A program made the translations under genes and the position numbers. Below are positions 16,939 through 25,243 of a DNA stretch of 64,000 nucleotides, one piece after another (the stretch's first letter is position 1; every line of letters begins with the position of its first letter). The DNA is taken from the NCBI RefSeq assembly GCF_023824195.1, contig NZ_CP085442.1, positions 2,084,001 to 2,148,000 of the forward strand. The letters run 5' to 3'. The DNA comes from Priestia megaterium. GTDB lineage: Bacteria; Bacillota; Bacilli; Bacillales; Bacillaceae_H. The notes below the pieces were generated by a model. That model had not been told where the DNA came from, made no database searches, and saw only the letters and a program-made list of their open reading frames with translations.

Positions 16939-17510
16939 CGCTTGAAAATCAACAGAAAAAATATATAGGGTGGAGTGATCCGCCTTTAAGTATAGAAGGG
17001 AAAAATGAATTAAAAGAGCTTTTTCTAGAACCTCAGCTTGTTATTTCCAGTGACTTAAAAAGAGCGCTAGAAACAAGCTCAATTGTTTTTCCTAAATCTA
17101 AGGTGGTTAAAAGTGAGAATTGGCGTGAGCTGCATTTTGGAGATTGGGAAGAGAAGACGTATGAAGATTTAAAAAACATACGGGCGTATAGAAAATGGAT
17201 TGACCACTGGACAGAACACACGCCTCCGAATGGTGAAAGCTTCTCAAGCTTTTCAAACCGAGTTTGGGAAGCGTGGGAAGAAGCAATCGATTTGGCGGCC
17301 AGTCAGCAATTGCGTCACATTGCTATTGTTTCACACGGCGGACCACTGCGTTTAATTGCATCCCATTTTAAACAGACAGCGTCGCTTTGGGATGTTTCTT
17401 TTTCTTATGGAGAAGGTTTCTCAGTAACGTGTACATATAAACAGGCAAAGGAGAGAAGAGCATGCATTTCGTATTCGGCGGTGCATTTACCGGCAAAAGA
17501 AAATGGGTGA
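16896..17510 (+). CDS. cobC: Alpha-ribazole phosphatase CobC (histidine phosphatase)
   Basis: 204-residue phosphoglycerate-mutase-like phosphatase. The catalytic RHGMT (residues 11-15) is followed by a second conserved SSDLKRALETS, a glutamate in NWRELHFGDWE, and the distal histidine in IAIVSHGGPLR. It dephosphorylates ribazole phosphate or cobalamin phosphate at the end of the pathway. It overlaps cobS by 43 bases and has GAAGGAGGAG upstream; its own end overlaps the next gene by 49 bases. Confidence 0.88.
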   Translation: MDNSLVITCIRHGMTLENQQKKYIGWSDPPLSIEGKNELKELFLEPQLVISSDLKRALETSSIVFPKSKVVKSENWRELHFGDWEEKTYEDLKNIRAYRKWIDHWTEHTPPNGESFSSFSNRVWEAWEEAIDLAASQQLRHIAIVSHGGPLRLIASHFKQTASLWDVSFSYGEGFSVTCTYKQAKERRACISYSAVHLPAKENG

Positions 17511-17887
17511 AGCAGCATTATGCCAGTGAGTCGGTAAAATGGTATTGTTTGTATGAAGACCCTGTTTTACCAGCGTTTGAGTTCGAAGAAAGTTACATTG
17601 TGCTAGAAGGATTTGAGCACTATGTTAAGGAATTAATACATAGCGAGCTGGAGTCTCCGCACCTTGTTATTAAAAAGTTAATACAGAAGTGGAGAGACAG
17701 CGGTGTATGGGAACAGTTAATAGTGATTGGAACTGAAGTCGGCAAAGGGATTGTTCCTTTAGATCCAATAGAGCGGCAGTGGAGAGATGAATGCGGGTAT
17801 GCGTATCAGCATTTAGCGGCACATGCCCAGAAAGTAGATCATATTTGGTACGGAATTGCTAATCGATTGAAGGAGGAAATACAATGA
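17462..17887 (+). CDS. Second, shortened CobU-like protein
   Basis: 141 residues. The C-terminal half (GTEVGKGIVPLDPIERQWRD through QHLAAHAQKVDHIWYGIANRLK) is a good match to the end of CobU, including the EVGxGIVP loop. The N-terminal P-loop is altered to GGAFTGKRKW. The histidine region and DCxTLWL motif are missing, and the length is about 40 residues short. It complements the losses in the first CobU. It overlaps cobC by 49 bases and ends in an ATGA overlap with the adenosyltransferase gene, so it is part of the operon. Confidence 0.75.
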   Translation: MHFVFGGAFTGKRKWVKQHYASESVKWYCLYEDPVLPAFEFEESYIVLEGFEHYVKELIHSELESPHLVIKKLIQKWRDSGVWEQLIVIGTEVGKGIVPLDPIERQWRDECGYAYQHLAAHAQKVDHIWYGIANRLKEEIQ

Positions 17888-18456
17888 ACATTTACACAAA
17901 AACAGGGGACAAAGGGCAGACAAGCTTAATTGGAGGAAGAGTAAATAAAGATGATATTCGAGTGGAAGCATACGGTACGATTGATGAGCTAAATGGCTTT
18001 GTAGGTCAAGCGATTTATCAGCTGAATGAAACAACATTAAAAGATGTAAAAGAAGAGCTAATTACGATTCAACATGAGCTTTTTGACTGTGGAAGTGATT
18101 TAGCATTTGCAAAAGATGATCATCCGTACAAAGTAACAAATGACATGATATCAGTACTTGAAAAGCGCATTGATGTCTATATGTCAGAGGCGCCGGCCAT
18201 TGAGCGTTTTATTTTACCTGGAGGCACACCTGCAGCGACAACGCTTCATATTTGCCGCACGATTACACGCCGCGCAGAACGGCTTGTTGTTGGCGTGCAG
18301 CGTGAGTATAAAATTAATGTGGCGGTGCTTCAGTATTTAAATCGTTTATCCGATTATTTTTTTGCTGCGGCTCGAATCGCTAACGCGCGAGAAAATGTAC
18401 AAGATGTAGAGTATATTCGCAGTGCCAAAGTATTTAAACAGCCTAAAAAATCCTAA
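17884..18456 (+). CDS. yvqK: PduO-type ATP:cob(I)alamin adenosyltransferase
   Basis: 190 residues with the family start YTKTGDKGQTSLIGG and the ATP/cobalamin site motifs VEAYGTIDELN, LPGGTPAATTLHICRTITRRAER (in parts) and VLQYLNRLSDYFFAAARIAN. It adds the 5'-deoxyadenosyl ligand to cob(I)alamin or cobinamide. Last gene of the operon, ATGA overlap with the preceding gene, followed by a terminator. Confidence 0.94.
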   Translation: MNIYTKTGDKGQTSLIGGRVNKDDIRVEAYGTIDELNGFVGQAIYQLNETTLKDVKEELITIQHELFDCGSDLAFAKDDHPYKVTNDMISVLEKRIDVYMSEAPAIERFILPGGTPAATTLHICRTITRRAERLVVGVQREYKINVAVLQYLNRLSDYFFAAARIANARENVQDVEYIRSAKVFKQPKKS

Positions 18457-18469
18457 AAAATAAGGTATA

Positions 18470-18503
18470 AAAAACGGTCGAGCTAAAAGCGATCGTTTTT
18501 TTA
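18470..18503 (+). terminator. Terminator of the cobalamin operon
   Basis: AAAAACGGTCG / CGATCGTTTTT stem with one mismatch and a T-run. Confidence 0.8.
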
Positions 18504-18597
18504 TGAGCTATTTCGATAGGCAAAATAAAGCTATAAAAAAGAGGCAAATGCATCTATAATGATAAGAGACAGAGAGATAAAGAAAAGAGGTTGAGAA

Positions 18598-19524
18598 ATG
18601 AGTCAAGATTCTAAACGAGCAGGTATTGTTTATACAGCCAGCGCTTACGTTATGTGGGGGCTTTTTCCGCTTTACTGGAAGCTTCTTGGCGAGGTGAATG
18701 CGAATGAAATACTCGCTCACCGTGTCATATGGTCATTTGTTTTTATGCTTTTACTTTTGCTTGTGACAAAGCAAATGAGTTCTTTAAAGAAGACGCTTGG
18801 TTTATTATTTCGTAATACGAAACAAGCGGTCATTTTATTTGTGGCTTCAGTGCTGATCAGCATCAACTGGTTCGTTTACATTTGGGCGGTTAACCATAAT
18901 CATATTATTGAAACAAGTTTAGGTTACTACATCAATCCGCTCGTTAGTATTTTGCTTGGTATAGTCGTTTTAAAAGAGAAGCTTAATTTTTGGCAGGGTG
19001 CTTCTGTTGGATTGGCTGCTATAGGTGTTATCGTTATGACAGTTACATACGGGCATATCCCATGGGTATCATTAAGCTTAGCGTTTAGCTTTGGTTTGTA
19101 CGGTCTTGTAAAAAAGACTATTCAATTAGAAGCAAAAGTAGGATTAACGATTGAAACGATGATGGTTGCACCTATTGCAGTTATTTATTTTATTTTTCTT
19201 TTAGTGAAAGGATCTTCAAGTTTTTCCCTTCAGTCGCTTGATCTGAGTGCTCTTTTAATTGGAGGCGGTGTTGCTACGGCTATGCCACTATTGTATTTCG
19301 CTAAAGGAGCCCCGCTTATTCCGCTGTCGATGGTCGGTTTTTTACAGTACATTGCTCCTACCATGACGCTTTTATTAGGGGTATTCGTGTATCACGAACC
19401 GTTTTCTAGCGTGGAGATGATTGCCTTTTTGTTCATTTGGGGCGGATCGGTTATGTTCATTTTATCTAAAACTAAGTTCATGAGTTCTCATCAGCCGAAA
19501 TTCTTTAAAGGGCGCTCAGCTTAA
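18598..19524 (+). CDS. rarD: EamA-family transporter, RarD subfamily
   Basis: 308 residues with ten predicted membrane helices in two EamA halves. RarD signatures are ASAYVMWGLFPLYWKLL at the N-terminus, EILAHRVIWS, and ETSLGYYINPLVSILLG in the first half. The substrate is unknown; the name comes from an E. coli chloramphenicol-sensitivity locus. AAAAGAGGTTGAGAA precedes the ATG. Single gene with own terminator. Confidence 0.9.
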   Translation: MSQDSKRAGIVYTASAYVMWGLFPLYWKLLGEVNANEILAHRVIWSFVFMLLLLLVTKQMSSLKKTLGLLFRNTKQAVILFVASVLISINWFVYIWAVNHNHIIETSLGYYINPLVSILLGIVVLKEKLNFWQGASVGLAAIGVIVMTVTYGHIPWVSLSLAFSFGLYGLVKKTIQLEAKVGLTIETMMVAPIAVIYFIFLLVKGSSSFSLQSLDLSALLIGGGVATAMPLLYFAKGAPLIPLSMVGFLQYIAPTMTLLLGVFVYHEPFSSVEMIAFLFIWGGSVMFILSKTKFMSSHQPKFFKGRSA

Positions 19525-19528
19525 CGAA

Positions 19529-19565
19529 CAAAAAAGCGGATATCTTTAGATATGCGCTTTTTTGT
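19529..19565 (+). terminator. Terminator after rarD
   Basis: AAAAAAGCGGATATC / GATATGCGCTTTTTT stem. Confidence 0.8.
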
Positions 19566-19615
19566 CTGCCGTAAAGAAATAAAAACGGAGACGGGAAAGT
19601 CACCGTATGTATACT

Positions 19616-19942
19616 CTATAGCTTCCGCTTGAAATGAGCGTTCAACTGACCTTGAAGCATTTGGTTTTTTACTTCTTTCATTTTTCTCGCTTCATCTTTT
19701 TTAGCCAGTTCTGTGCGTATTTCACTCGTTTGAACTCCTTCTTCTATGCGATCGGCAATATCCATTAATCGTTCGACGTCTGAAAACGAATATTTCCGGA
19801 TACCCGTATTGGTTCGGTCCGGAAAGAGCAGGCTTCTTTTCTCATAGTAGCGAATTTGCCTTTCTGATAAACCGGTTAATTCTTTTACAATCCCAATAGA
19901 CATGACTTTTTTATCTCGATATGACGCTTCATTCGTAGACAA
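19616..19942 (-). CDS. tnrA: Global nitrogen regulator TnrA (MerR family)
   Basis: 108 residues. The MerR-type helix-turn-helix and wing match TnrA/GlnR ([26 protein letters not shown], then [24 protein letters not shown] in parts). The short C-terminal tail GQLNAHFK is the glutamine-synthetase-binding end of TnrA and distinguishes it from the longer GlnR. The start is TTG at 19940-19942 after AGGGGTGAGGG; it gives the same N-terminal length as B. subtilis TnrA. A TnrA box at position about -50 implies autoactivation. Confidence 0.93.
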
Positions 19943-19977
19943 TCTCCCTCACCCCTGAGTACGTAGTAGTATGTTAT

Positions 19978-20029
19978 TATTATAAAGGAAAAAAATACAA
20001 AAAATTATAACATGTAATACATTCTAACA
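19978..20029 (-). promoter_or_regulatory. tnrA promoter with upstream TnrA box
   Basis: On the minus strand a perfect TATAAT -10 lies at 19978-19983. The 17-base TGTAATACATTCTAACA (20013-20029) fits TGTNA-N7-TNACA exactly and is centred about 50 bases before the expected start of transcription, the classical activation position for TnrA. Confidence 0.8.
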
Positions 20030-20056
20030 TATATATGTTATATTTTTGAATTTATA

Positions 20057-20106
20057 TGTGAGAAAAAGTGACATAAATAATGAAATAGGGAAAAGAGTCC
20101 TATAAA
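20057..20106 (+). promoter_or_regulatory. TnrA-activated promoter of the 52-residue gene
   Basis: TGTGAGAAAAAGTGACA (20057-20073) is a second perfect TGTNA-N7-TNACA box. A TATAAA -10 at 20101-20106 puts the start near 20113, so the box is centred at about -48. This predicts expression under nitrogen limitation. Confidence 0.75.
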
Positions 20107-20125
20107 CTAATGATTAACTCGATCC

Positions 20126-20170
20126 CAAGTGGTTAACCATACAGGATAAAGCCTTGTGGTTAATCACTTG
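20126..20170 (+). repeat. Stem-loop in the leader of the 52-residue gene
   Basis: CAAGTGGTTAACCA (20126-20139) is an inverted repeat of TGGTTAATCACTTG (20157-20170) with one mismatch and a 17-base loop. It lies in the ~127-base untranslated leader and has no T-run, so it is more likely a regulatory or stabilising structure than a terminator. Confidence 0.65.
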
Positions 20171-20239
20171 CTTTCAAAATGATGAATAGAAAATAAATGT
20201 GAGAATATACATAAATTCTAAAAGGGAAGGGCGTTTTAC

Positions 20240-20398
20240 ATGGCTGTGCAACAATTGAAAAAAGAAGAGATTATTGAGCTGGCAAAAGAAATTATTGAAC
20301 TCGATTTGAAAAGAGATGAAAAATTTGAAGAATTGACAGAGTTAGCCGGAAATCGTGCATATGAAATTTTGCGCAGAGTACAAAATGCCTGTTTATAA
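20240..20398 (+). CDS. Small protein of 52 residues, probably TnrA-controlled
   Basis: It begins MAVQQLKKEEIIELAKEI and ends AYEILRRVQNACL. It is predicted to be almost wholly helical and amphipathic and is strongly charged (many Glu/Lys). It has a good ribosome site AAAGGGAAGGG and its own terminator. It is transcribed divergently from tnrA from a promoter with a perfect TnrA box. B. subtilis also has small TnrA-dependent genes (ykzB/ykoL) beside tnrA; whether this is the same protein cannot be told here. Function unknown. Confidence 0.75.
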   Translation: MAVQQLKKEEIIELAKEIIELDLKRDEKFEELTELAGNRAYEILRRVQNACL

Positions 20399-20403
20399 GT
20401 AAT

Positions 20404-20433
20404 AAAAAAATCCCGCCTAGAGCGGGGTTTTTA
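20404..20433. terminator. Bidirectional terminator
   Basis: AAAAATCCCGC / GCGGGGTTTTT between two convergent genes. Confidence 0.85.
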
Positions 20434-21351
20434 ATTGGATTGCTGTTCAAGATTAAATAATTCTTGTTTCATCTTAGCGTGGTCGAGGTTTTCCCCTATA
20501 AAGACAAGAGTAGTGGGCAGCTTCATCATTTCTTTCATATATAGAGGCATGCCGTATGAATATTGAAACGAATACGTATCATTCGAATGAGTAAAGCGTA
20601 TATAGCCTTTAATGCGATAAATGGTATCTGGCATTTGGCGCAGCCAATTTTCAAATAATTCAAGATCCACTTTTTTTGTAAACTCATATACAAATGTTTT
20701 CAAATGAAGATGATCTTCAACATGAGCCTTATGGTGCGGCTGTTTTTGAGACAGCTGAGCTTTTTGAATCACGTCAAGCTTCACGCGGGAAAATGTCGTT
20801 AATAATGTTATTGCCCTAGCGTTAATTGATTGAACCTCAAAAAGCAGGGAAGACTTTTCTGACTCAGACAGCATGTCCGTTTTGTTTAATAAAATTACAT
20901 CCCCATGTTTTACTTGTTCTTGAAGAAGTTTTTGAAGTTGAATGCTTAAGGACCCACGTTCTTTCCACCTTGTTGCATCGAGTGTGGTGATAATACTTTT
21001 AATCGTGACTTGATGCGCAAAAAGAGGAGACATACAGGCATCCAACACTTCAATTGGATGTGCAACTCCGGTTGTTTCTATATAGATAGCATCCAATGTG
21101 TTCTCCTGTAGAAGTGAATGAAGCTGAGTTTCAAATTGACCTTGAATAGTACAGCACACGCAGCCGTTTAGCAATTCTTTTAACGGCGTGTCTTTTTCTA
21201 CTTCATTTGAGTCAATCGAAACTTGGCCAAGCTCATTCATCACAACAGCAATGTTGCGATTACGATCTTTTTCTTGCTGAAGCAGCTGTTTAAGTAAAGT
21301 TGTTTTTCCGCTGCCTAAAAATCCAGATAAAATGTAGATTTCTGTTTTCAT
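20431..21351 (-). CDS. CobW/COG0523-family metal-chaperone GTPase
   Basis: 306 residues. P-loop SGFLGSGKTTLL (about 9-20), Walker B/ETTGVAHP, and the metal-binding GCVCC motif (residues 63-67) define the G3E GTPases that deliver zinc or other metals. The G4 motif is LLNKTD, and a CobW C-terminal domain follows residue 210. There is no His-rich tail except PHHKAHVEDHLH near residue 205, which could bind metal. I see no clear Zur box upstream. Unrelated to the cobalamin operon by position; metal specificity undetermined. Confidence 0.88.
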   Translation of the reverse strand: MKTEIYILSGFLGSGKTTLLKQLLQQEKDRNRNIAVVMNELGQVSIDSNEVEKDTPLKELLNGCVCCTIQGQFETQLHSLLQENTLDAIYIETTGVAHPIEVLDACMSPLFAHQVTIKSIITTLDATRWKERGSLSIQLQKLLQEQVKHGDVILLNKTDMLSESEKSSLLFEVQSINARAITLLTTFSRVKLDVIQKAQLSQKQPHHKAHVEDHLHLKTFVYEFTKKVDLELFENWLRQMPDTIYRIKGYIRFTHSNDTYSFQYSYGMPLYMKEMMKLPTTLVFIGENLDHAKMKQELFNLEQQSN

Positions 21352-21603
21352 TTCAGTCTCTCCTATGTAAATAACATTGTTTAAATCGAAGCTTTTCCGA
21401 TTACGGATTGGTAAATAGTGTATCCAAGAGGGGGGAAATGTCTAAGCGTAAGTTCTTATGCTTTTTTGTATTCATTATAACAACTTTAAAAGCGCTATGG
21501 CTATCTTTTGTAAAAAACTCAAAATACAATGAAATAAGAATATTATAAAATTTCAAACTAGCTGTGCTACAATAAAAGAAAAAGAAAAGGGGGAGCAAAA
21601 GTT

Positions 21604-22533
21604 ATGCGAATATTAGTTTTAGGCGCAGGCGGCGTTGGAGGTTACTTTGGAGGCAGGCTTGTGGAAAAAGGAGAAGATGTGACTTTTCTTGTCAGAGAAC
21701 GCAGAAAAAAAGAGCTGGAACAAAATGGACTTGTTATCAAGAGCATACACGGTGACTTCACTTCACCTGTACAAGCTATTACAAAATCTGAGATGAAAGA
21801 GCCTTATGATGTTATTTTGTTCACAACTAAGGCTTATCATCTTAAACAAGCAATTGAGGATGTGCGTCCTTTTGTAGGAAATCAGACAGTTGTCGTACCT
21901 TTGTTAAACGGTATGGCTCACGTCGTTCCTTTACAAGAAGCTTTTGGGGAAGAAAAAGTCATTGGGGGACTGTGCTTTATTGAAACAACTTTAAACAAAG
22001 ATGGAGATGTCGTCCATACGAGTCCTGCTCACAGACTTGTATTTGGTGAATTTAAGCAGAAGGAAACAGAAAGATTACAACTGATTGAGCAAGCGTTCAG
22101 TGGTACAAAAGCTTCGTTTGTAAAAAGTTCATATATTGAACAGGATATGTGGCATAAGTATTTATTTATTACGGTTATGTCAGGCATGACCACTCTTATG
22201 CGCGCACCTGTTGGCCCAGTGCTAGCGGCAAAAGGAGGGCGTCAATTTGTACAAGAGCTTTTTAAAGAAGTTGAAAATATTATGATGGCATACGATGCAC
22301 CATTAGCTGAAGGGATTATTGAACAGCATATGAATACGATGGACAAAATGACGTATGACATGAAGTCATCGATGCAGCGTGATATGGAAAAAAGTTCTCA
22401 AATTGAAGGAGACCACCTTCAAGGATATTTGCTGACATTAGCTGAAAAATCGTCTATACACGTACCGCTTCTCCAAACTGTGTATACGCATCTAAAAGTG
22501 TATGAAGAAATGTTAAAAGGTTATCAAAAATAA
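21604..22533 (+). CDS. 2-dehydropantoate 2-reductase family protein (ApbA/PanE)
   Basis: 309 residues. N-terminal NAD(P)H Rossmann motif GAGGVGGYFGGRL (7-19), then the catalytic lysine region TTKAYHLKQAIED (about 76) and the NGMAHVVPLQ loop (about 101). The C-terminal domain contains DMWHKYLFITVMSGMTTLMRAP. It would reduce ketopantoate in pantothenate synthesis, but Bacillus carries several paralogues and this one may act on another 2-keto acid. AAAGGGGGAGC precedes the ATG. The stop overlaps the next start. Confidence 0.85.
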   Translation: MRILVLGAGGVGGYFGGRLVEKGEDVTFLVRERRKKELEQNGLVIKSIHGDFTSPVQAITKSEMKEPYDVILFTTKAYHLKQAIEDVRPFVGNQTVVVPLLNGMAHVVPLQEAFGEEKVIGGLCFIETTLNKDGDVVHTSPAHRLVFGEFKQKETERLQLIEQAFSGTKASFVKSSYIEQDMWHKYLFITVMSGMTTLMRAPVGPVLAAKGGRQFVQELFKEVENIMMAYDAPLAEGIIEQHMNTMDKMTYDMKSSMQRDMEKSSQIEGDHLQGYLLTLAEKSSIHVPLLQTVYTHLKVYEEMLKGYQK

Positions 22534-23333
22534 TGACAGCAAAAATTGATTTAGCAGTCATGCAGGTACTGCAGAAGCTGCTAAGTACAGCAGAAATGGG
22601 ACAATTGCCTTCCGCTCCTGGCATTTATTTTTTCTTTGATAAACCCGGCAGGCTTTTGTATATCGGAACAACGACGGGCTCTCTATCAGAAAGAGTAAGA
22701 GCTCACGTTGCAGGAAAAGGCGTTAGCAACACAAAAAAATTCCACAAAGAAATTTATGCTGTTGGATATATTGAAGTTCATGGATTAAAAAAAGAATTAG
22801 ATATGCTGAGAACGATGCTTGTAAATGGTTATTTTCCAAAATACAATAAACAAGATGTAAAAAGAGAAAATGAATACGACATTTACACCGTTCACGGCAG
22901 AGTCCTCAGGGATACAGGAGTTGATAAGAAAAAAGTCTCCAAGCGAAAAACGGTGCTAAAACCAACGTTAAAAGAGATAGAGATTCGTCAAGAAAACAGC
23001 GATATTACATATGCACGAGTCGCAAATATGAATGCTGAAGATCGAGTGAAAAAATTGTGGTCTTGTCAAGAAGCAGGAGCGCAGCTACATCTTCCGGAGT
23101 CGAAAGTGTTAGCAATAAGTGACCGGCTCTTAAAAGAGCAGTATACATTTCAGCGAGATATGAAAAAAAATATGATGTTTACGATGCGGGATTTAGTTGT
23201 TATTCAAGTGTTGTTAAATTTAAATCCGACTCATGATTTGAAAAAGAGAGAAATAAAGGAAGCCATCAGTTTAGTGCGTAAATTTGGCATAGAAGAAGCT
23301 CTTCGTATCTCTGAAAAATTACTCAAAACGTAA
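22533..23333 (+). CDS. GIY-YIG nuclease-domain protein with unknown C-terminal domain
   Basis: 266 residues. A GIY-YIG domain occupies about 26-100: APGIYFFF, LLYIGTTTGSLSERVRAH (YIG and the conserved Arg), KKELDMLRTMLVNGYFPKYN (catalytic Glu and terminal Asn). The remainder (~165 residues) is basic and helical and has no family I know. Unlike UvrC it lacks helix-hairpin-helix and UVR segments. It starts within the stop of the preceding reductase gene (TAATG), indicating co-translation. Possible roles are DNA repair or end processing; this is inference. Confidence 0.75.
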   Translation: MTAKIDLAVMQVLQKLLSTAEMGQLPSAPGIYFFFDKPGRLLYIGTTTGSLSERVRAHVAGKGVSNTKKFHKEIYAVGYIEVHGLKKELDMLRTMLVNGYFPKYNKQDVKRENEYDIYTVHGRVLRDTGVDKKKVSKRKTVLKPTLKEIEIRQENSDITYARVANMNAEDRVKKLWSCQEAGAQLHLPESKVLAISDRLLKEQYTFQRDMKKNMMFTMRDLVVIQVLLNLNPTHDLKKREIKEAISLVRKFGIEEALRISEKLLKT

Positions 23334-23335
23334 TA

Positions 23336-23368
23336 AAATCCATGATCATTGTGATCATGGATTTTATC
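23336..23368. terminator. Terminator after the GIY-YIG gene
   Basis: AAAATCCATGATCA / TGATCATGGATTTT, perfect 14-base stem with a TTG loop; usable from both sides. Confidence 0.9.
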
Positions 23369-23383
23369 ATTTATCATTCACAC

Positions 23384-23710
23384 TTAAGCTAATTCGTCAA
23401 TAACTTTTGGTAAGGCCATAATGGAAATAACGCAAAGTGAACTGACAACTTGATGCATTTCAAAAATGGCAATGATGAATAACATCAGTGATATATATAA
23501 TTGAAGGCCTTTTAATCCCCACGGCTTGCGATCGAAAAAAAAGTCGCTAAGTACAAATACAAAGAAAATGAGCGAACTGAACAAAATAATCATGGATGTA
23601 GACATGGAACGATCATAAGCAATGATAAATAACAAAGCGAGCAGCGACACAACAGATATAACTTTTAATGTTTTAATCATCGTGTTTTTATTCACTTTTT
23701 TCACCTTCAT
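23384..23710 (-). CDS. Small membrane protein, hypothetical
   Basis: 108 residues with three hydrophobic segments (about 16-30, 36-54 and 68-90) and a basic N-terminus KVKKVNKNTMIKTLK, so the N-terminus should be cytoplasmic. No recognised family. The ATG at 23710 has no good ribosome site. A GTG five codons in follows GAAGGTG at better spacing, so the start may be 23695. Moderate confidence that it is expressed. Confidence 0.6.
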   Translation of the reverse strand: MKVKKVNKNTMIKTLKVISVVSLLALLFIIAYDRSMSTSMIILFSSLIFFVFVLSDFFFDRKPWGLKGLQLYISLMLFIIAIFEMHQVVSSLCVISIMALPKVIDELA

Positions 23711-23858
23711 TTGTAGGATTGATCTTTCATCCTCATTTTATAGGATAGTCAAAAGTTCTAAAAGCCAAACGAATAAATCATAACAACAATTTAACATCTT
23801 TATACTACATTTACATTGAGAGAAAAAAATGGGCGGGTTTTGAGCTTTGTGCACTTCA

Positions 23859-23888
23859 TTGACGCGTGCAAAGAACAAGTGCTATAGT
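23859..23888 (+). promoter_or_regulatory. Predicted sigma-A promoter of ypcP
   Basis: TTGACG (23859-23864), 18-base spacer, TATAGT (23883-23888). Confidence 0.7.
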
Positions 23889-23938
23889 ATGTTTGCTCTA
23901 AAAGCTAAAGGAGCAAAGTTTTCAAAGGACGTGACTAT

Positions 23939-24826
23939 GTGAACGAAACACTATTAGTAATTGATGGATTTAATTTATTAAGCCGCTGTTATTTTGCTAC
24001 TTCTTATGGCAGAGATGAAGCAGCGTTGACAAGAAACAGTAAGGGCCAATTTACGAATGCCCTGAGAGTAACGATTCAAAAAATGCATGCATTGATTCAC
24101 CAATATGAGCCAAGCCATATTTTCGTCGCTTGGGATGTTAAGCGCGAGGATACAAAACGTAAAGATACATACGCCCTATATAAGCAAACAAGAGCAGAGC
24201 TGCCTGAGCCGCTGATTCAGCAGTACGAAACGTTAAAGCAATTTTTTGACACAGTAGGCATTTATCAAATGTCATTGTCTTCTTACGAAGCAGATGATTT
24301 AATTGGAGCACTTGCAAGCAAGTGGAGTAAGGAAAAGCAAAGTCCAGGGTACATCTATAGCAATGACCGAGACTTGCTTCAGCTCCTAGATCAACATATT
24401 TCGCAAATTATTGCCAAAAAGCAGGTTGGCGATCTTGTCTATGGCTTTAAGCACTTTCAAGAAGAATACAATATTCATCCTCGTCAATGGGTGGACGTAA
24501 AAGCATTGCTTGGTGACAAATCTGACAATATTCCGGGCGTTCCAGGTGTAGGAGAAAAAGCCGCACTGCCTCTTATTCAACAATATGGCTCTATCCATGA
24601 AATTTATGCACAAATTGAACAATTAGATCCAGCTTTTAATCGTTATAAAAAAAAGCTGGCCGAAGGAAAAGAACTAGGTATGCTTAGTCGTGAACTCGCT
24701 GAGATTATTATAGACATTCAAGAAATCAGTATGTTGACTTGGGGAGAATTAACATTTATGTATGATTATGAACGATGGAATAAAGAAATTCAAAGTCTAG
24801 AACTAAACATTAGGATTCGCTCATGA
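23939..24826 (+). CDS. ypcP: 5'-3' exonuclease (flap endonuclease), YpcP family
   Basis: 295 residues, resembling the free-standing 5' nuclease domain of DNA polymerase I. Metal-binding motifs are LLVIDGFNLL (about 5-14), FVAWDVKREDTKR, YEADDLIGALA (about 121), YSNDRDLLQLL, and the helix-three-turn-helix GDKSDNIPGVPGVGEKAA (about 190). It should process RNA primers and flaps with RNase H activity. The start is GTG at 23939 with AAAGGA nine bases upstream. Confidence 0.9.
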   Translation: MNETLLVIDGFNLLSRCYFATSYGRDEAALTRNSKGQFTNALRVTIQKMHALIHQYEPSHIFVAWDVKREDTKRKDTYALYKQTRAELPEPLIQQYETLKQFFDTVGIYQMSLSSYEADDLIGALASKWSKEKQSPGYIYSNDRDLLQLLDQHISQIIAKKQVGDLVYGFKHFQEEYNIHPRQWVDVKALLGDKSDNIPGVPGVGEKAALPLIQQYGSIHEIYAQIEQLDPAFNRYKKKLAEGKELGMLSRELAEIIIDIQEISMLTWGELTFMYDYERWNKEIQSLELNIRIRS

Positions 24827-24872
24827 TTTTTAGTACAATACAATTTATGAACATGAGAAAGGAGTAACAAGC

Positions 24873-25220
24873 GTGCAACCAATTCATAAAGAAACAGTCC
24901 AAAAAAAAATACAAACATTTTTAAATAAAGACGTATATGTACACCTTGAAACGACAAACGGTGCATATGCTTCACACGTAAATGAAAAAGTAATGACAGT
25001 TGGAGCTTTTATTCGCAATGGTAAAGTCACTATTTCAAACGGAAAGATAACTGGAGAAGGTCCTTATCGTGTAGGTCTTCAAATTGATTTAGGATGGATT
25101 TATGCAGAGGGATTAACAGATTGGGAAATTGATGAAGAAGGCCGACTTCTTCTAGCTGGGCATGACTTTGAAGGTCGTTTAGCAGTTGCCCTTCAATTAA
25201 GTGAACACCCGTTTTCATAA
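24873..25220 (+). CDS. yojF: YojF family protein
   Basis: 115 residues of the YojF (DUF1806) family, always found beside the bacillithiol deacetylase. Characteristic parts are YVHLETTNGAYASH, VTVGAFIRNGKV-like VGAFIRNGKV and the C-terminal AVALQLSEHPFS. It starts with GTG after GAAAGGAG, 23 bases ahead of bshB2. Its exact role in bacillithiol synthesis is not known. Confidence 0.88.
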   Translation: MQPIHKETVQKKIQTFLNKDVYVHLETTNGAYASHVNEKVMTVGAFIRNGKVTISNGKITGEGPYRVGLQIDLGWIYAEGLTDWEIDEEGRLLLAGHDFEGRLAVALQLSEHPFS

Positions 25221-25243
25221 CAGAAAAGAGAGGAGAATAGAAT

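Noticed and set aside
21352..21430. Zur box upstream of the CobW-type GTPase gene
   Set aside because: A CGATTACGG fragment is visible, but the palindromic TCGTAATNATTACGA pattern is not.
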